NCBI GenBank assembly: GCA_963661945.1
Contig: CAVLDP010000013.1
Coordinates: 1 to 58,970, forward strand
DNA from: CAVLDP01 sp963661945
GTDB taxonomy: Bacteria; Bacillota; Clostridia; Lachnospirales; Lachnospiraceae
DNA length: 58,970 bases
Reading direction: 5' to 3'
Below are positions 42,081 to 50,779 of this stretch, in pieces. How positions within the stretch are numbered: position 1 is the first letter of the stretch; the number at the start of each line of letters is the position of its first letter. The translations under genes and the position numbers were made by a program. The notes beneath the pieces are model-generated. The model did not search any database and was not told where the DNA came from. It was given only the letters and a program-made list of their open reading frames with translations.

Positions 42081-42171
42081 AGGCCCTCCCCGGGATTTCT
42101 CTCCTCTTAAGTTTATTATATCATTTCCATGGGAAATGCAGATACTAATATCTGTCACAATGAAGGCAGAC

Positions 42172-42200
42172 TTACAAATTGTCTGATATCATGCTATAGT
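42172..42200 (+). promoter_or_regulatory. Promoter of the 119-residue gene
   Basis: -35 TTACAA (42172-42177), 17-bp spacer, -10 TATAGT (42195-42200), followed by an AGGAGG site just before the ATG at 42233. Confidence 0.6.
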
Positions 42201-42232
42201 ATTCTCAACTATTATCTCACCAGGAGGTTGCT

Positions 42233-42592
42233 ATGATTGAAAATATTGCAGAACTGATTCACGCCAAGGCAGAAGAACTAGTAGATGAAGCAATGCTTCA
42301 GAGTCAGAAAGAACATCCGGAATATATCACGGACCATGAGTTAACGGAAAAGGTTACAGAACGTGCCACATCTCTTCTCATGTTCGAGCTGGGCACCTTT
42401 CGTGAAAAGGGTGAGGATGACGTGACCGACCAATTCAACACCTGGTTCGAGAGCCTCGAACATGATCACATCCTCTCTCAATGTCTACGATATATTGACG
42501 AGTTGGAAGGGATCCGCCTCAGTAAGGAAGATCCCAACATGTCCATCCTCGACAAATATCTAAAGAGGCACAATATCGACCTCAATAATTAA
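42233..42592 (+). CDS. Conserved-looking small helical protein, function unknown
   Basis: A 119-residue acidic, soluble, helix-rich protein (MIENIAELIHAKAEELVDEA...). It has a good SD (CAGGAGG) and its own promoter. No motif, membrane helix or metal ligand cluster is visible. Its end overlaps the end of the convergent symporter gene by 4 bp. I do not recognise the family. Confidence 0.7.
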   Translation: MIENIAELIHAKAEELVDEAMLQSQKEHPEYITDHELTEKVTERATSLLMFELGTFREKGEDDVTDQFNTWFESLEHDHILSQCLRYIDELEGIRLSKEDPNMSILDKYLKRHNIDLNN

Positions 42593-43923
42593 TTCGACTC
42601 GATATCCTTGAATCGAAGGAAGATAAGAAGAGCAACAATACCGATAATCGCTGCAACAACTCCAGTTAGGCGGATTCCCAGATCATTTCCTGGATCCTTG
42701 CCGAGCAGAAGCAGAGATGAGAAGATTACCATCGCTACCATCTGACCCAGCTTCGACATAAAGGTCTGCACAGCGTAGTACATTCCTTCCTTGGCCTCAC
42801 CCGTTGCTTTTCTGTCTTCCGATGCGATATCCGCAGCAATAGCATTTGGCAGAATTCCAAAGATTGCAAGGCCGATACCAGCAATAAGCGCAAAGAGCAC
42901 AACCTGGAAGAGAGCCGGTATTGGCATCTTACCGAGGAATGCGCACCAGAGGTAAGCGACCGCCAGACAAATCATGCCGACAATGCAGAGCTTCTTCTTG
43001 CCAAGCTTCTTCGATAATACATTTACCACAGGATACATGATAAAGGTACAAAGACCAGATCCTAGCGTCACAAGTGTCACCACACTCTCATCAAATCCCA
43101 GAAGAACCGTAACATAATAGACATTTCCTGTCTGGAATACTGTCAGTGCAATGTTGTATGCCAGGAAGAAAATCTCGAAAATGAGGAAATTCTTATTGGC
43201 AAAGGCATGCTTTATCGCCTCAATTGGCTTTGTAACCGTAGGTTCAGACTGGACATATTTACGCTCATCAATAGCAATCACCGGTACAAACAGAAGGATC
43301 AAGCCAACCACACATAATATCGCGAAAGTCAGACGAACAGCCACAACGTATGCCATTCCCTGATTCACGAAAATCGGCCAGATATAAGACGCTGCACTTG
43401 CTATAATATAGCCAAAGAACCATGTCAATGCCGTATACGTTGACATATCAATTCGATCCTCTGCCGTCCTCGACAGTTCAGCGGTCAGCGCGTAAAATGG
43501 CGTAACATAAAGCGTGAAGAAGACATAGTAGAGAAGCAATGTCACCGTAAGAAATGCTACATTCCAGCCAGAACAACTACTTACTGGCGAGTAGAACACC
43601 AGAAATGTCAGTAGCGCAAATGGCACCGCAGACTTCGCCATAAATGGAATTCTGCGTCCCTTCGGATTCTTGCTGCCATCCGACAAGCTGGCAATAAGCG
43701 GATCCGTAATCGCATCCATAAAGCGACCACACATCGTAATAATTCCAATCACCGTAAATATTCCAAGCACTGCAGATCTCGGAATATACTCCGCAATATC
43801 CACATTATCTGGTGGAAAATAAAACCACACCAACCATACGGTAATCAAGCCAGACAGGATGGACCACCCCATCTGACCAATGGCGTAACACCATTTAATC
43901 TTGTTTGATAATTTCTGTTCCAT
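42589..43923 (-). CDS. GPH-family (MelB-like) sugar:cation symporter
   Basis: A 444-residue transporter with about 12 membrane helices of the glycoside-pentoside-hexuronide:cation family. The N-terminal MGWSILSGLITVWLVWFYFPP, helix-II DAITDPLIASLSDGSKNPKGRRIPFM (metal- and sugar-site Asp residues) and central-loop features match MelB/XynB-type carriers. Start ATG at 43923 follows AAGGGGG. No glycosidase or regulator gene is adjacent, so the sugar is unknown. Confidence 0.9.
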   Translation of the reverse strand: MEQKLSNKIKWCYAIGQMGWSILSGLITVWLVWFYFPPDNVDIAEYIPRSAVLGIFTVIGIITMCGRFMDAITDPLIASLSDGSKNPKGRRIPFMAKSAVPFALLTFLVFYSPVSSCSGWNVAFLTVTLLLYYVFFTLYVTPFYALTAELSRTAEDRIDMSTYTALTWFFGYIIASAASYIWPIFVNQGMAYVVAVRLTFAILCVVGLILLFVPVIAIDERKYVQSEPTVTKPIEAIKHAFANKNFLIFEIFFLAYNIALTVFQTGNVYYVTVLLGFDESVVTLVTLGSGLCTFIMYPVVNVLSKKLGKKKLCIVGMICLAVAYLWCAFLGKMPIPALFQVVLFALIAGIGLAIFGILPNAIAADIASEDRKATGEAKEGMYYAVQTFMSKLGQMVAMVIFSSLLLLGKDPGNDLGIRLTGVVAAIIGIVALLIFLRFKDIESN

Positions 43924-43947
43924 AAAAACCCCCTTTTTTGTTATCCC

Positions 43948-45309
43948 CTAAAATGTTCGCGTTTCCAACCATGAACCCAATGTCTTACTATAGACATTTA
44001 CTACTAAGTGGCTACTATCATCCACATCGTAGTCCCTCGTCTCAAAGTTGCATTCCCCTGTTGCTACATCCAGACTTATGAAATTAGAGTCTATGTCATT
44101 CATTTCAATACCAAGATTAGCCAACAAATTCATGGTCTTAGTATCATTATACACTGCTGAATCCCTAATTTGAATTTCCACCTTATAATCATCATCATAA
44201 AGTAGAAGCAGATACGAATAAACACTCTCCTGAGCGGATAGAATCTCTATCTTACTCTCTGTATAGTCAATATAGTCCTGCTCCCAATCCTGATACGCCT
44301 CGTCCTCCCGATGATCTGTAAGATTGTAATTAGTATCAATTTCATTTCCAATATATTTTGTAAATTTCTGAGCTCCAGATACATTTACATGCGTATTATG
44401 ACCGGTTGAATCCAGATCCGTGTCAAAATTAATAATACCTTCCTTCGTAAAATCAATATATTTTATACCATTCTCTGCCGCAATCTCCTCAACAGAATCA
44501 TGAAAGACTTGCGATTCCTCTATACAATCATATCCTGTATTGATAAGAAGCAACTCTATCCCTTCTTCTCTACAAAGTTCTATCGTCTTCTCTAAATACT
44601 CTTTGGACTGATCATCATACTCCTGACCATTCAATCCTATCGCAAAAATCTCACTCTGCTCCGCTATCCTACCAGAGCGTTCTTCAATATTAATTAGAAT
44701 ATTTGACCCCTTCCAAATTCTGGAATTTGTTACAACCTGATCTCTGCCTTCAAAATCTGATTCTGCCAGTTCAGACCATCTTGTATGATATTCTTCCAAA
44801 CCGAATAAGAGCGAGCATCTTTTCTTATATATATTAATATCCGTCCCCAATTCTGTCAGATCTTCATCGTGAAACAGATCTAGCATCATCTGTATCTTAT
44901 GAATACTCAATGGAAATGCATCAAATTGGGTATGAACCTGCGCCATTTTATAATTGACAATACTTCCCGGCGTAAAATCATATACATCTAACACAACAAG
45001 TTCGGGCTTCTGATAGTCTAGGGCATTCACTAAAGTCCAATATGCAACCGGCAGCGTATCACCAGCTCCAGCCAGATTATAAGAACTAACTCCATAATCA
45101 TTCCATAGTTCCATGGGAAGAAAGCCACATCCTACATGACTTGATCCTAAGAACAGCACATCAATATCCTTTTCCTCAGCAAAATATGCCGCATATCGAT
45201 TCGCACTTTCCTTATTCTCGAGGATGAAGCTTACTCTTGATATACTAAGTACTAATATACAAATTAAAATTGCACAACTACATATTCTCTTCACTACTTT
45301 ATTCAACAC
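43948..45309 (-). CDS. SGNH/DltD-like protein paired with MBOAT
   Basis: A 453-residue protein with one N-terminal membrane helix (about residues 8-28) and an extracytoplasmic SGNH-like domain. The Ser motif is FLGSSHVGCGFLP (about 55), and a late THVNVSGAQKF supplies a His (about 325). This is the companion of MBOAT acyltransferases in alginate- and DltB/DltD-type O-acylation, where it performs the last transfer to the polymer. The open frame runs 38 codons upstream into the MBOAT gene; I choose the GTG at 45307-45309, preceded by TAGGAGAT, which leaves 8 bp between the genes. Confidence 0.78.
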   Translation of the reverse strand: MLNKVVKRICSCAILICILVLSISRVSFILENKESANRYAAYFAEEKDIDVLFLGSSHVGCGFLPMELWNDYGVSSYNLAGAGDTLPVAYWTLVNALDYQKPELVVLDVYDFTPGSIVNYKMAQVHTQFDAFPLSIHKIQMMLDLFHDEDLTELGTDINIYKKRCSLLFGLEEYHTRWSELAESDFEGRDQVVTNSRIWKGSNILINIEERSGRIAEQSEIFAIGLNGQEYDDQSKEYLEKTIELCREEGIELLLINTGYDCIEESQVFHDSVEEIAAENGIKYIDFTKEGIINFDTDLDSTGHNTHVNVSGAQKFTKYIGNEIDTNYNLTDHREDEAYQDWEQDYIDYTESKIEILSAQESVYSYLLLLYDDDYKVEIQIRDSAVYNDTKTMNLLANLGIEMNDIDSNFISLDVATGECNFETRDYDVDDSSHLVVNVYSKTLGSWLETRTF

Positions 45310-45317
45310 GGTATCTC

Positions 45318-46811
45318 CTAGAATTGGAAATAAATAAAATTCGTAGCATCGTAGGTAGATCCCCAGATACCAAAAACCAAAATCACAATAACAGCCAAAT
45401 CTATAAACAACCAGCGGAACCAATAATCCTGGCTAATTAGAAATTCACGAATCTTAACTCCACGATACTTCATGATATCTGCGAAAAGCAATATTCCGAT
45501 TCCAATAATAAGAAGCCAAAAATTCTGCAGATCCAGCCCACAAGTGTAGATTGATCCATCTAATAAAACCCATGGATTCTTAACACTTACCATAGATTCC
45601 AACATATCAAGTGCATCTGCTATTGTATCTGCTCGAAAGAAGACCCATGCAAGATCAACAAGAAGAAATGTCACCAAGCAGGAAATCAATCTGTGTCCAA
45701 ATGATTCTCTATGCAAATGAAGAATTCGCACAATTTTATCCCGAAGCGGCATAAGTAAGTCACCAATAATTTGATATAGACCGTTCAATCCGCCCCACAC
45801 CACAAAAGTCAGCGCAGCTCCATGCCATAGACCGCTTACCAGGAACACTATCATTACATTGATGTATTTTCTTAACTTGCCCTTCCTACTTCCACCAAGA
45901 GGAATATATAGATAATCCCTAAACCAAGAAGTAAGAGAAATGTGCCATTTTCTCCAAAACTCAGGAACGGAAGTCGCAAGATATGGCGCATTGAAGTTCT
46001 CCATCAACTGAATGCCAAGAAACTTCGCTGCTCCCATTGCAATAATGGAATATCCAGCAAAATCACAGTAGATCTGTATAGCAAAAAGTATCGTCGCAAG
46101 CACAAGATATACTCCCGGATACGACGTATAGTCTCCGTATACAGTATCCACAAACAGAGCAGCTCGATCACCCACAACAAGCTTCAGAAAATATCCCCAA
46201 AGCATGAGGAATAATCCCTCTCTTGCCATATCAAAGTCAAATCTCTTAGGCTCTGCCAGCTGCTTCAGAAGATTCTTCGATCTCTCAATTGGACCTGCGA
46301 CAAGCTGCGGAAAGAAAGAAACAAATAAAGCATAGCGAAGGAAATTCTTCTCCGCATATATCTCATCACGATAGACGTCAATCGTATAACTTAGCGCCTG
46401 GAAGGTATAGAACGAAATGCCAACTGGCAGCAAAACATCCACCTTAGGAACATTTACCGTGAGTCCAACCTGCTCAAAAATGCCCTGCATTAGCTCAAGC
46501 GCAAAATTCGTATACTTGAAATAAAATAAAATCCCAAGATTCAAAATGACACTCGATGCGACGACATATTTCTTATACTTATCCTTCTCGACCAGGCGAT
46601 CATCCTTTTTTATCTTCTCGAGAAGCAGGCCACTTGCGTAGGTGATTACCGTCGATGTCAGAATCAGTAGAATATATACTGGATTCCAACACATATAGAA
46701 ATAATAACTGGCCGCAAGTAACCAAATATAGCGAACCCTCTGCGGCAAGGCAAAGTAGACTAGTAAAACTATTGGGAAAAATATAAGAAACTGAGCTGAA
46801 TTAAAAGCCAT
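45318..46811 (-). CDS. MBOAT-family O-acyltransferase (AlgI/DltB-like)
   Basis: A 497-residue polytopic membrane protein with MBOAT signatures: ISFYTFQALSYTIDVYR (about residue 130), DYLYIPLGGSRKGK (about 300) and the catalytic His in FLVSGLWHGAALTFVVWGG (about 330). The family passes acyl groups, usually acetyl, across the membrane to extracellular polysaccharide or teichoic acid. The SGNH partner follows 8 bp downstream. The SD GGAGG begins 2 nt after the U-run of the rpsR terminator, leaving no room for a separate promoter. A natural target would be the glycan whose sugars are made at 8175-15276, but this is a guess. Confidence 0.92.
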   Translation of the reverse strand: MAFNSAQFLIFFPIVLLVYFALPQRVRYIWLLAASYYFYMCWNPVYILLILTSTVITYASGLLLEKIKKDDRLVEKDKYKKYVVASSVILNLGILFYFKYTNFALELMQGIFEQVGLTVNVPKVDVLLPVGISFYTFQALSYTIDVYRDEIYAEKNFLRYALFVSFFPQLVAGPIERSKNLLKQLAEPKRFDFDMAREGLFLMLWGYFLKLVVGDRAALFVDTVYGDYTSYPGVYLVLATILFAIQIYCDFAGYSIIAMGAAKFLGIQLMENFNAPYLATSVPEFWRKWHISLTSWFRDYLYIPLGGSRKGKLRKYINVMIVFLVSGLWHGAALTFVVWGGLNGLYQIIGDLLMPLRDKIVRILHLHRESFGHRLISCLVTFLLVDLAWVFFRADTIADALDMLESMVSVKNPWVLLDGSIYTCGLDLQNFWLLIIGIGILLFADIMKYRGVKIREFLISQDYWFRWLFIDLAVIVILVFGIWGSTYDATNFIYFQF

Positions 46812-46822
46812 TTAATCCTCCG

Positions 46823-46862
46823 AAAAAAAAAACGCCTCCTAAAACCGAAATTCTAGAAGGCG
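46823..46862 (-). terminator. Terminator of rpsF-ssb-rpsR
   Basis: The minus-strand RNA forms a 12-bp stem CGCCUUCUAGAA / UUUUAGGAGGCG with a 6-nt loop and a run of ten U. The ribosome binding site of the MBOAT gene starts 2 nt after the run. Confidence 0.9.
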
Positions 46863-46887
46863 CCTAAGTCATACAAATATATTCTAC

Positions 46888-47145
46888 TTAGTCCTGTACG
46901 TATGGCATCAAAGCTACGTGACGAGCACGCTTGATAGCTGATGTAAGAGCTCTCTGATGCTTAGCGCAGTTACCAGTAATACGACGAGGAAGGATCTTAC
47001 CTCTCTCAGAAACGTACTTCTTTAACTTTGCTGTATCCTTATAATCGATGACATTGTCCTTGCCACAGAATACGCAAACCTTGCGTCTTCTACGCATTGG
47101 GCGACGACGAGGACTATCTTCTCTATTAGTCTTATTGTAAGCCAT
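46888..47145 (-). CDS. rpsR: 30S ribosomal protein S18
   Basis: An 85-residue S18 protein with the family core KVCVFCGKDNVIDYKDTAKL, then LKKYVSERGKILPRRITGNC and the basic RALTSAIKRARHVALMPY. The CxxC plus further Cys suggests a zinc-binding form. Third gene of the standard rpsF-ssb-rpsR operon, 17 bp after ssb. Confidence 0.98.
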   Translation of the reverse strand: MAYNKTNREDSPRRRPMRRRRKVCVFCGKDNVIDYKDTAKLKKYVSERGKILPRRITGNCAKHQRALTSAIKRARHVALMPYVQD

Positions 47146-47162
47146 GATTTTACCTCCTGTAA

Positions 47163-47594
47163 TTATACGAATGGTAACTCTTCTTCAATACCATCCGGGA
47201 TGTTCATAAAACCATCTCCAGAATTAGCGGTTGGTGCTGGATTATCTGCTGGCTGGTAACCATTGCTGCTAGCAGCAGCCTTAGACTCTGCAAACTCAAT
47301 GCTATTTGCAATGATCTGCATACCGTATACCATCTGACCATCCTTGCCAGTGTAGTTATCGTTCTGAAGCTCACCCTCGAGGACAATCTTGGTGCCCTTC
47401 TTCAGGTACTTCTCAACGAACTCTCCCTGACGACCAAATGCTGTACAATTGAAAAAGTCGGCTGTAGGCTGACCTTCTCTCTTAATACGACGATCAACAG
47501 CAAGGCTAAAACGAGCAATTGCCATGTTCTTCTCGCCGCCATAACGAACTTCAGGATCACGAGTCAAACGACCCATTAAGATGATTTTATTCAT
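47163..47594 (-). CDS. ssb: Single-stranded DNA-binding protein
   Basis: A 143-residue SSB. The OB fold (residues 1-105) starts MNKIILMGRLTRDPEVRYG with FFNCTAFGRQGEFVEKYLKKG. A Pro/Asn/Gly-rich linker and the acidic C-terminal tip EEELPFV follow, close to the DDDLPF-type peptide that recruits replication and repair proteins. Located between rpsF and rpsR as in most Firmicutes. Confidence 0.97.
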   Translation of the reverse strand: MNKIILMGRLTRDPEVRYGGEKNMAIARFSLAVDRRIKREGQPTADFFNCTAFGRQGEFVEKYLKKGTKIVLEGELQNDNYTGKDGQMVYGMQIIANSIEFAESKAAASSNGYQPADNPAPTANSGDGFMNIPDGIEEELPFV

Positions 47595-47620
47595 AACTGT
47601 TTCCTCTACTTTCTTGTGTC

Positions 47621-47911
47621 TTACGCCTCGTCAGTTCTAACGCATAAGAATCTAAGAACGTTGTCCATGATACGGACATTCTCTTCTAACTGAGCAGGTA
47701 CAGTAGGCTCAGCGTCGAAATGAATGAAATAGTAATGAGCTTCATTCATCTTCTGAATCTCGTATGCAAGCTTCTTAAGACCAGCATCCTCAACGTCAGT
47801 AACAGTACCACCAAAGCGAACGATATAATCCTTTGCTTTCTCTACTGTGGCTGTTCTCGCATCGTCTTCGATCTTAGCTGAAACAACGAGACATAATTCA
47901 TACTTATTCAT
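47621..47911 (-). CDS. rpsF: 30S ribosomal protein S6
   Basis: A 96-residue S6 protein, beginning MNKYELCLVVSAKIEDD and containing KLAYEIQKMNEAHYYFIHFDA. First gene of the operon; the leader of about 85 nt ends with AAAGGAGGTAAATTCGC. In many bacteria an S6:S18-binding hairpin sits in this leader; I could not identify it with confidence. Confidence 0.97.
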   Translation of the reverse strand: MNKYELCLVVSAKIEDDARTATVEKAKDYIVRFGGTVTDVEDAGLKKLAYEIQKMNEAHYYFIHFDAEPTVPAQLEENVRIMDNVLRFLCVRTDEA

Positions 47912-48003
47912 GCGAATTTACCTCCTTTTGGTCTATTGGCCCGCCCTTACAGAAGAACTCTTCCAGGGACGAGCAAGGATATTTTCATATACCACAAGAC
48001 AAG

Positions 48004-48032
48004 ATATTATCATGTTTGTCATGGCATTTCAA
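48004..48032 (-). promoter_or_regulatory. Promoter of rpsF-ssb-rpsR
   Basis: On the minus strand: -35 TTGAAA (48027-48032), 17-bp spacer, -10 TAATAT (48004-48009). Confidence 0.7.
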
Positions 48033-48077
48033 GAATTTTTATTTATTTTTCCCGAATTCTTAAGAATGATAAATAAA

Positions 48078-48944
48078 TTATTCTTCACCAAGAAGCTGCT
48101 GGTAGACATCCCGCTTACTGATACCAAGATCCTTCGCCACAGCCTTCATGGCATCTTTTCTGGATAAGCCCTCTCCTTCGTAGATTGCCATATGTTCTTC
48201 GAGACTTAACCCTTCCCATCTGGCACGAGACTCTTCCTCGACTTCCTCCTTGCTTCGACCTGCAATCACAAGAACATATTCGCCCCGCGGCTCAACTGTC
48301 TTATAATACTCTACCGCTTGGCCAAGCGTCATCTGGAGTTTCTCCTCATAGCGCTTGGTCAGCTCTCGCTCTATCGTAATTCTGCGATCGGAACCAAGTT
48401 CTATGTTCAATTCCTCAATCGTCTTCTTAAGATGGTGGGGAGCCTCATAGATAATCATGGTCCTGGTTTCCTTCTTCAGCTCCTCCATGACTCTGGCATG
48501 CTCCTTCTTGTCCTTTGGCAAGAAGGCTTCAAAAGCGAACCGTCGGCAAGGCAAGCCAGACATGGTCACAGCCGTGATACAAGCTGCTGGACCAGGCACT
48601 GAGATTACCTCAATCCCGGCTTCATAACACATGGACACAAGCTCTTCTCCAGGATCTGATATCCCAGGTGTTCCCGCGTCTGTTACTACTGCGACCGACG
48701 TTCCGTCCAGAAGCTTCTGAATAAGCGTCTGACCCTTTTCAATCTTATTAAATTCATGGTAGCTGGTCATCGGAGTATCTATTTCGAAATGATTCAGAAG
48801 CTTAATGGTATTTCTCGTATCTTCCGCCGCAATTAGGTCTACTTCCTTCAAAATGCGAATCGCCCGATAAGACATATCCTCCAGATTACCGATTGGTGTC
48901 GCCACCAGGTACAGCTTTCCAGCCATAGATGTCGTAGATTTCAT
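48078..48944 (-). CDS. rsmI: 16S rRNA (cytidine(1402)-2'-O)-methyltransferase
   Basis: A 288-residue SAM-dependent tetrapyrrole-methylase-fold enzyme acting on 16S C1402. Diagnostic motifs: LYLVATPIGNLEDMSYRA at the N-terminus, DTRNTIKLLNHF, VTDAGTPGISDPGEELV and SVPGPAACITAV. The C-terminal helical part (SKRDVYQQLLGE) is complete. I use the ATG at 48942-48944, which has GGAGA at 8 nt; the next ATG (48924-48926) lacks an SD. It overlaps trmN6 by 59 bp. Same neighbour order as in B. subtilis (ricT-yabB-yabC). Confidence 0.93.
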   Translation of the reverse strand: MKSTTSMAGKLYLVATPIGNLEDMSYRAIRILKEVDLIAAEDTRNTIKLLNHFEIDTPMTSYHEFNKIEKGQTLIQKLLDGTSVAVVTDAGTPGISDPGEELVSMCYEAGIEVISVPGPAACITAVTMSGLPCRRFAFEAFLPKDKKEHARVMEELKKETRTMIIYEAPHHLKKTIEELNIELGSDRRITIERELTKRYEEKLQMTLGQAVEYYKTVEPRGEYVLVIAGRSKEEVEEESRARWEGLSLEEHMAIYEGEGLSRKDAMKAVAKDLGISKRDVYQQLLGEE

Positions 48945-49668
48945 CTGTATATTCTCCATTTGCATCATACACAATCAGTGGTTTCTCTACCGTAATCCGT
49001 GATTTACCGCCCTTCAAGCCCTCAATCAAAACCATGCTCGGTTCCTTGTTGATGTTAGGATAGACTAACCTCATTCGTTTGGGTTCGATTCCCGCAAGAG
49101 ACATCGTGCTTAGTAACTCAACCAGACGAAATGGTCGATGAATGAAAAAGCAGCGACCATTTACCCGAAGAAGCTTACTCGTCTCGCGGCATATCTCTGC
49201 GAAATCACAGAGAACCTCATGGCGGGCTATCATCTTCGCATCATCCGGGTTGACGATTCCATCACCCTTCACCATATAAGGCGGATTACAGGTTATTACA
49301 TCAAAAGAAGATGCTCCAAATCTCTCTGAAGCATCTCTAATATCACCTTCTACAATATGAACATGATCCTCTAGCCCATTCAGTGCTACAGATCGACCTG
49401 CCATCTCTGCACTATCGTGCTGAACCTCAAGTCCGGTGAAATCCACTCCAGCCGGTGATTTTGCTTCCATAAGAATGGGAATCACACCCGTTCCCGTTCC
49501 GAGATCAAGCACGCGATTCCCAGCCTTCGCCTTGGCAAAGTCCGAAAGCAAAACCGCATCAATCCCAAAACAGAAGCGGCTCGGATCTTGAATCAGCTGA
49601 TAACCCTTGATCTGCAGATCATCAATTCTCTCCTTGGCTTTTAGCTCCACCTTGTTGATTCTCTCCAT
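48886..49668 (-). CDS. trmN6: tRNA1(Val) (adenine(37)-N6)-methyltransferase-like
   Basis: A 260-residue SAM-dependent methyltransferase with VLDLGTGTGVIPI (motif I, about residue 50) and the N6-adenine/glutamine signature NPPYMV (about 125). Early residues ERIDDLQIKGYQLIQDPSRFCFGIDAVLLS are typical of YabB/TrmN6. The long open frame upstream is the shadow of the ricT tail. I give the ATG at 49666-49668; a GTG 18 nt downstream (49650) has a better SD (GGAGAG) and may be the true start. It overlaps ricT by 47 bp. Confidence 0.88.
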   Translation of the reverse strand: MERINKVELKAKERIDDLQIKGYQLIQDPSRFCFGIDAVLLSDFAKAKAGNRVLDLGTGTGVIPILMEAKSPAGVDFTGLEVQHDSAEMAGRSVALNGLEDHVHIVEGDIRDASERFGASSFDVITCNPPYMVKGDGIVNPDDAKMIARHEVLCDFAEICRETSKLLRVNGRCFFIHRPFRLVELLSTMSLAGIEPKRMRLVYPNINKEPSMVLIEGLKGGKSRITVEKPLIVYDANGEYTDEIYDIYGWKAVPGGDTNR

Positions 49669-50779
49669 GGTTTTTGTTCTTATTATAATTGCCTCGATTA
49701 TTCCGATTGTTCTTGCTACGATCGGTATTCTGATGCGGATTCTGATTGGCCTGGTTATATCCGCCATTTGACTTGTTCTTGTTGCGGCCGCGATTGCGGT
49801 TGTTCTTCTTAGGCTGCGTATCGCCACTATCCTGCTTCTGATTATTCGTCTTCTCGACTTCTACAGGCTTTCTCTCTTCTCTCTTCTTGCCATCATTTTT
49901 CTTGGACTTTGGCTCGTCGCCCGTCTTCGCTTCCTGCTGCTTCTTCTGCTGCTGGCCTTTCTTTCTATGGCCAATTACAGAGAGCTCTTCCACAGAATAT
50001 TCGCGAACCTCACGGGTATCATTTTCCTCGAAGAGAACCTTGGCTCTCTGACGAAGTACATTGACCGCGGTAACCAGTCCTTCCTCATTCTCCTCTGTCC
50101 GAACCTCATCACCAATCTTTGGCATGAGAGAATTCAGATATTCGTAGCTCTCCTCTTCATTCTTCAGACAGCACATAAGTCTTCCGCACACACCGGAGAT
50201 CTTCGTTGGATTTAGCGATAACCCCTGCGTCTTCGCCATCTTAATCGATACTGGCGCAAAATCTGACAGAAAAGTCTTACAGCAAAGCTCCCTGCCGCAG
50301 CTTCCGATTCCGCCAAGAACCTTGGTCTCATCTCGAACGCCAATCTGACGAAGCTCAATTCTTGTATGGAAAATGGATGCCAGATCCTTGACCAGCTCAC
50401 GGAAATCCACGCGTCCTTCTGCAGTAAAATAGAAGAGAAGCTTGTTGTTATCAAAGGTATATTCTGCATCTACAAGCTTCATTTCCAGATTGTGCTTGGC
50501 AATGAGCTCCTTACAACGCTTGTATGCCTCATCTTCCTTCTTGCGATTCTCCTCCTCGTGCTTCAAATCCTCCTCTGTTGCCAAGCGGACTACATCCTTC
50601 AGTGGCTTGCCCACCTGGTCATCTGGAATCTCCTGCGGCGGAAGAGTCGCCGAACCCATCTCAAGACCACGAGCGGTCTCTACAATAAGCTTATCTCCCA
50701 TATGAACATCTAGGCCCTTGGGATCAAAATAATATACCTTGCCGGCATTACGAAAATGTACGCCTACGATTCTAGCCAT
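49622..50779 (-). CDS. ricT: RicT/YaaT (PSP1-domain) protein with disordered tail
   Basis: A 385-residue protein. Residues 1-265 are the PSP1 domain, with cysteine motifs GSCGRELCC and GVCGRLMCC, which in B. subtilis RicT help bind Fe-S clusters in the RicAFT (Y-complex) that guides RNase Y. From about residue 270 there is a long low-complexity tail rich in Asn, Lys, Gln, Arg and Gly, absent in the roughly 275-residue Bacillus protein. The gene overlaps holB by 8 bp and trmN6 by 47 bp. Confidence 0.92.
   Translation of the reverse strand: MARIVGVHFRNAGKVYYFDPKGLDVHMGDKLIVETARGLEMGSATLPPQEIPDDQVGKPLKDVVRLATEEDLKHEEENRKKEDEAYKRCKELIAKHNLEMKLVDAEYTFDNNKLLFYFTAEGRVDFRELVKDLASIFHTRIELRQIGVRDETKVLGGIGSCGRELCCKTFLSDFAPVSIKMAKTQGLSLNPTKISGVCGRLMCCLKNEEESYEYLNSLMPKIGDEVRTEENEEGLVTAVNVLRQRAKVLFEENDTREVREYSVEELSVIGHRKKGQQQKKQQEAKTGDEPKSKKNDGKKREERKPVEVEKTNNQKQDSGDTQPKKNNRNRGRNKNKSNGGYNQANQNPHQNTDRSKNNRNNRGNYNKNKNHGENQQGGAKSQGEN

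Noticed and set aside
47912..48003. S6:S18 autoregulatory RNA in the rpsF leader
   Set aside because: Expected from the family, but I could not find the conserved hairpin with confidence by eye.
49669..49827. N-terminal extension of trmN6
   Set aside because: Arg/Ile/Thr repeats arise from reading the Asn/Lys-rich ricT tail in another frame; homologues start near ERIDDLQ.
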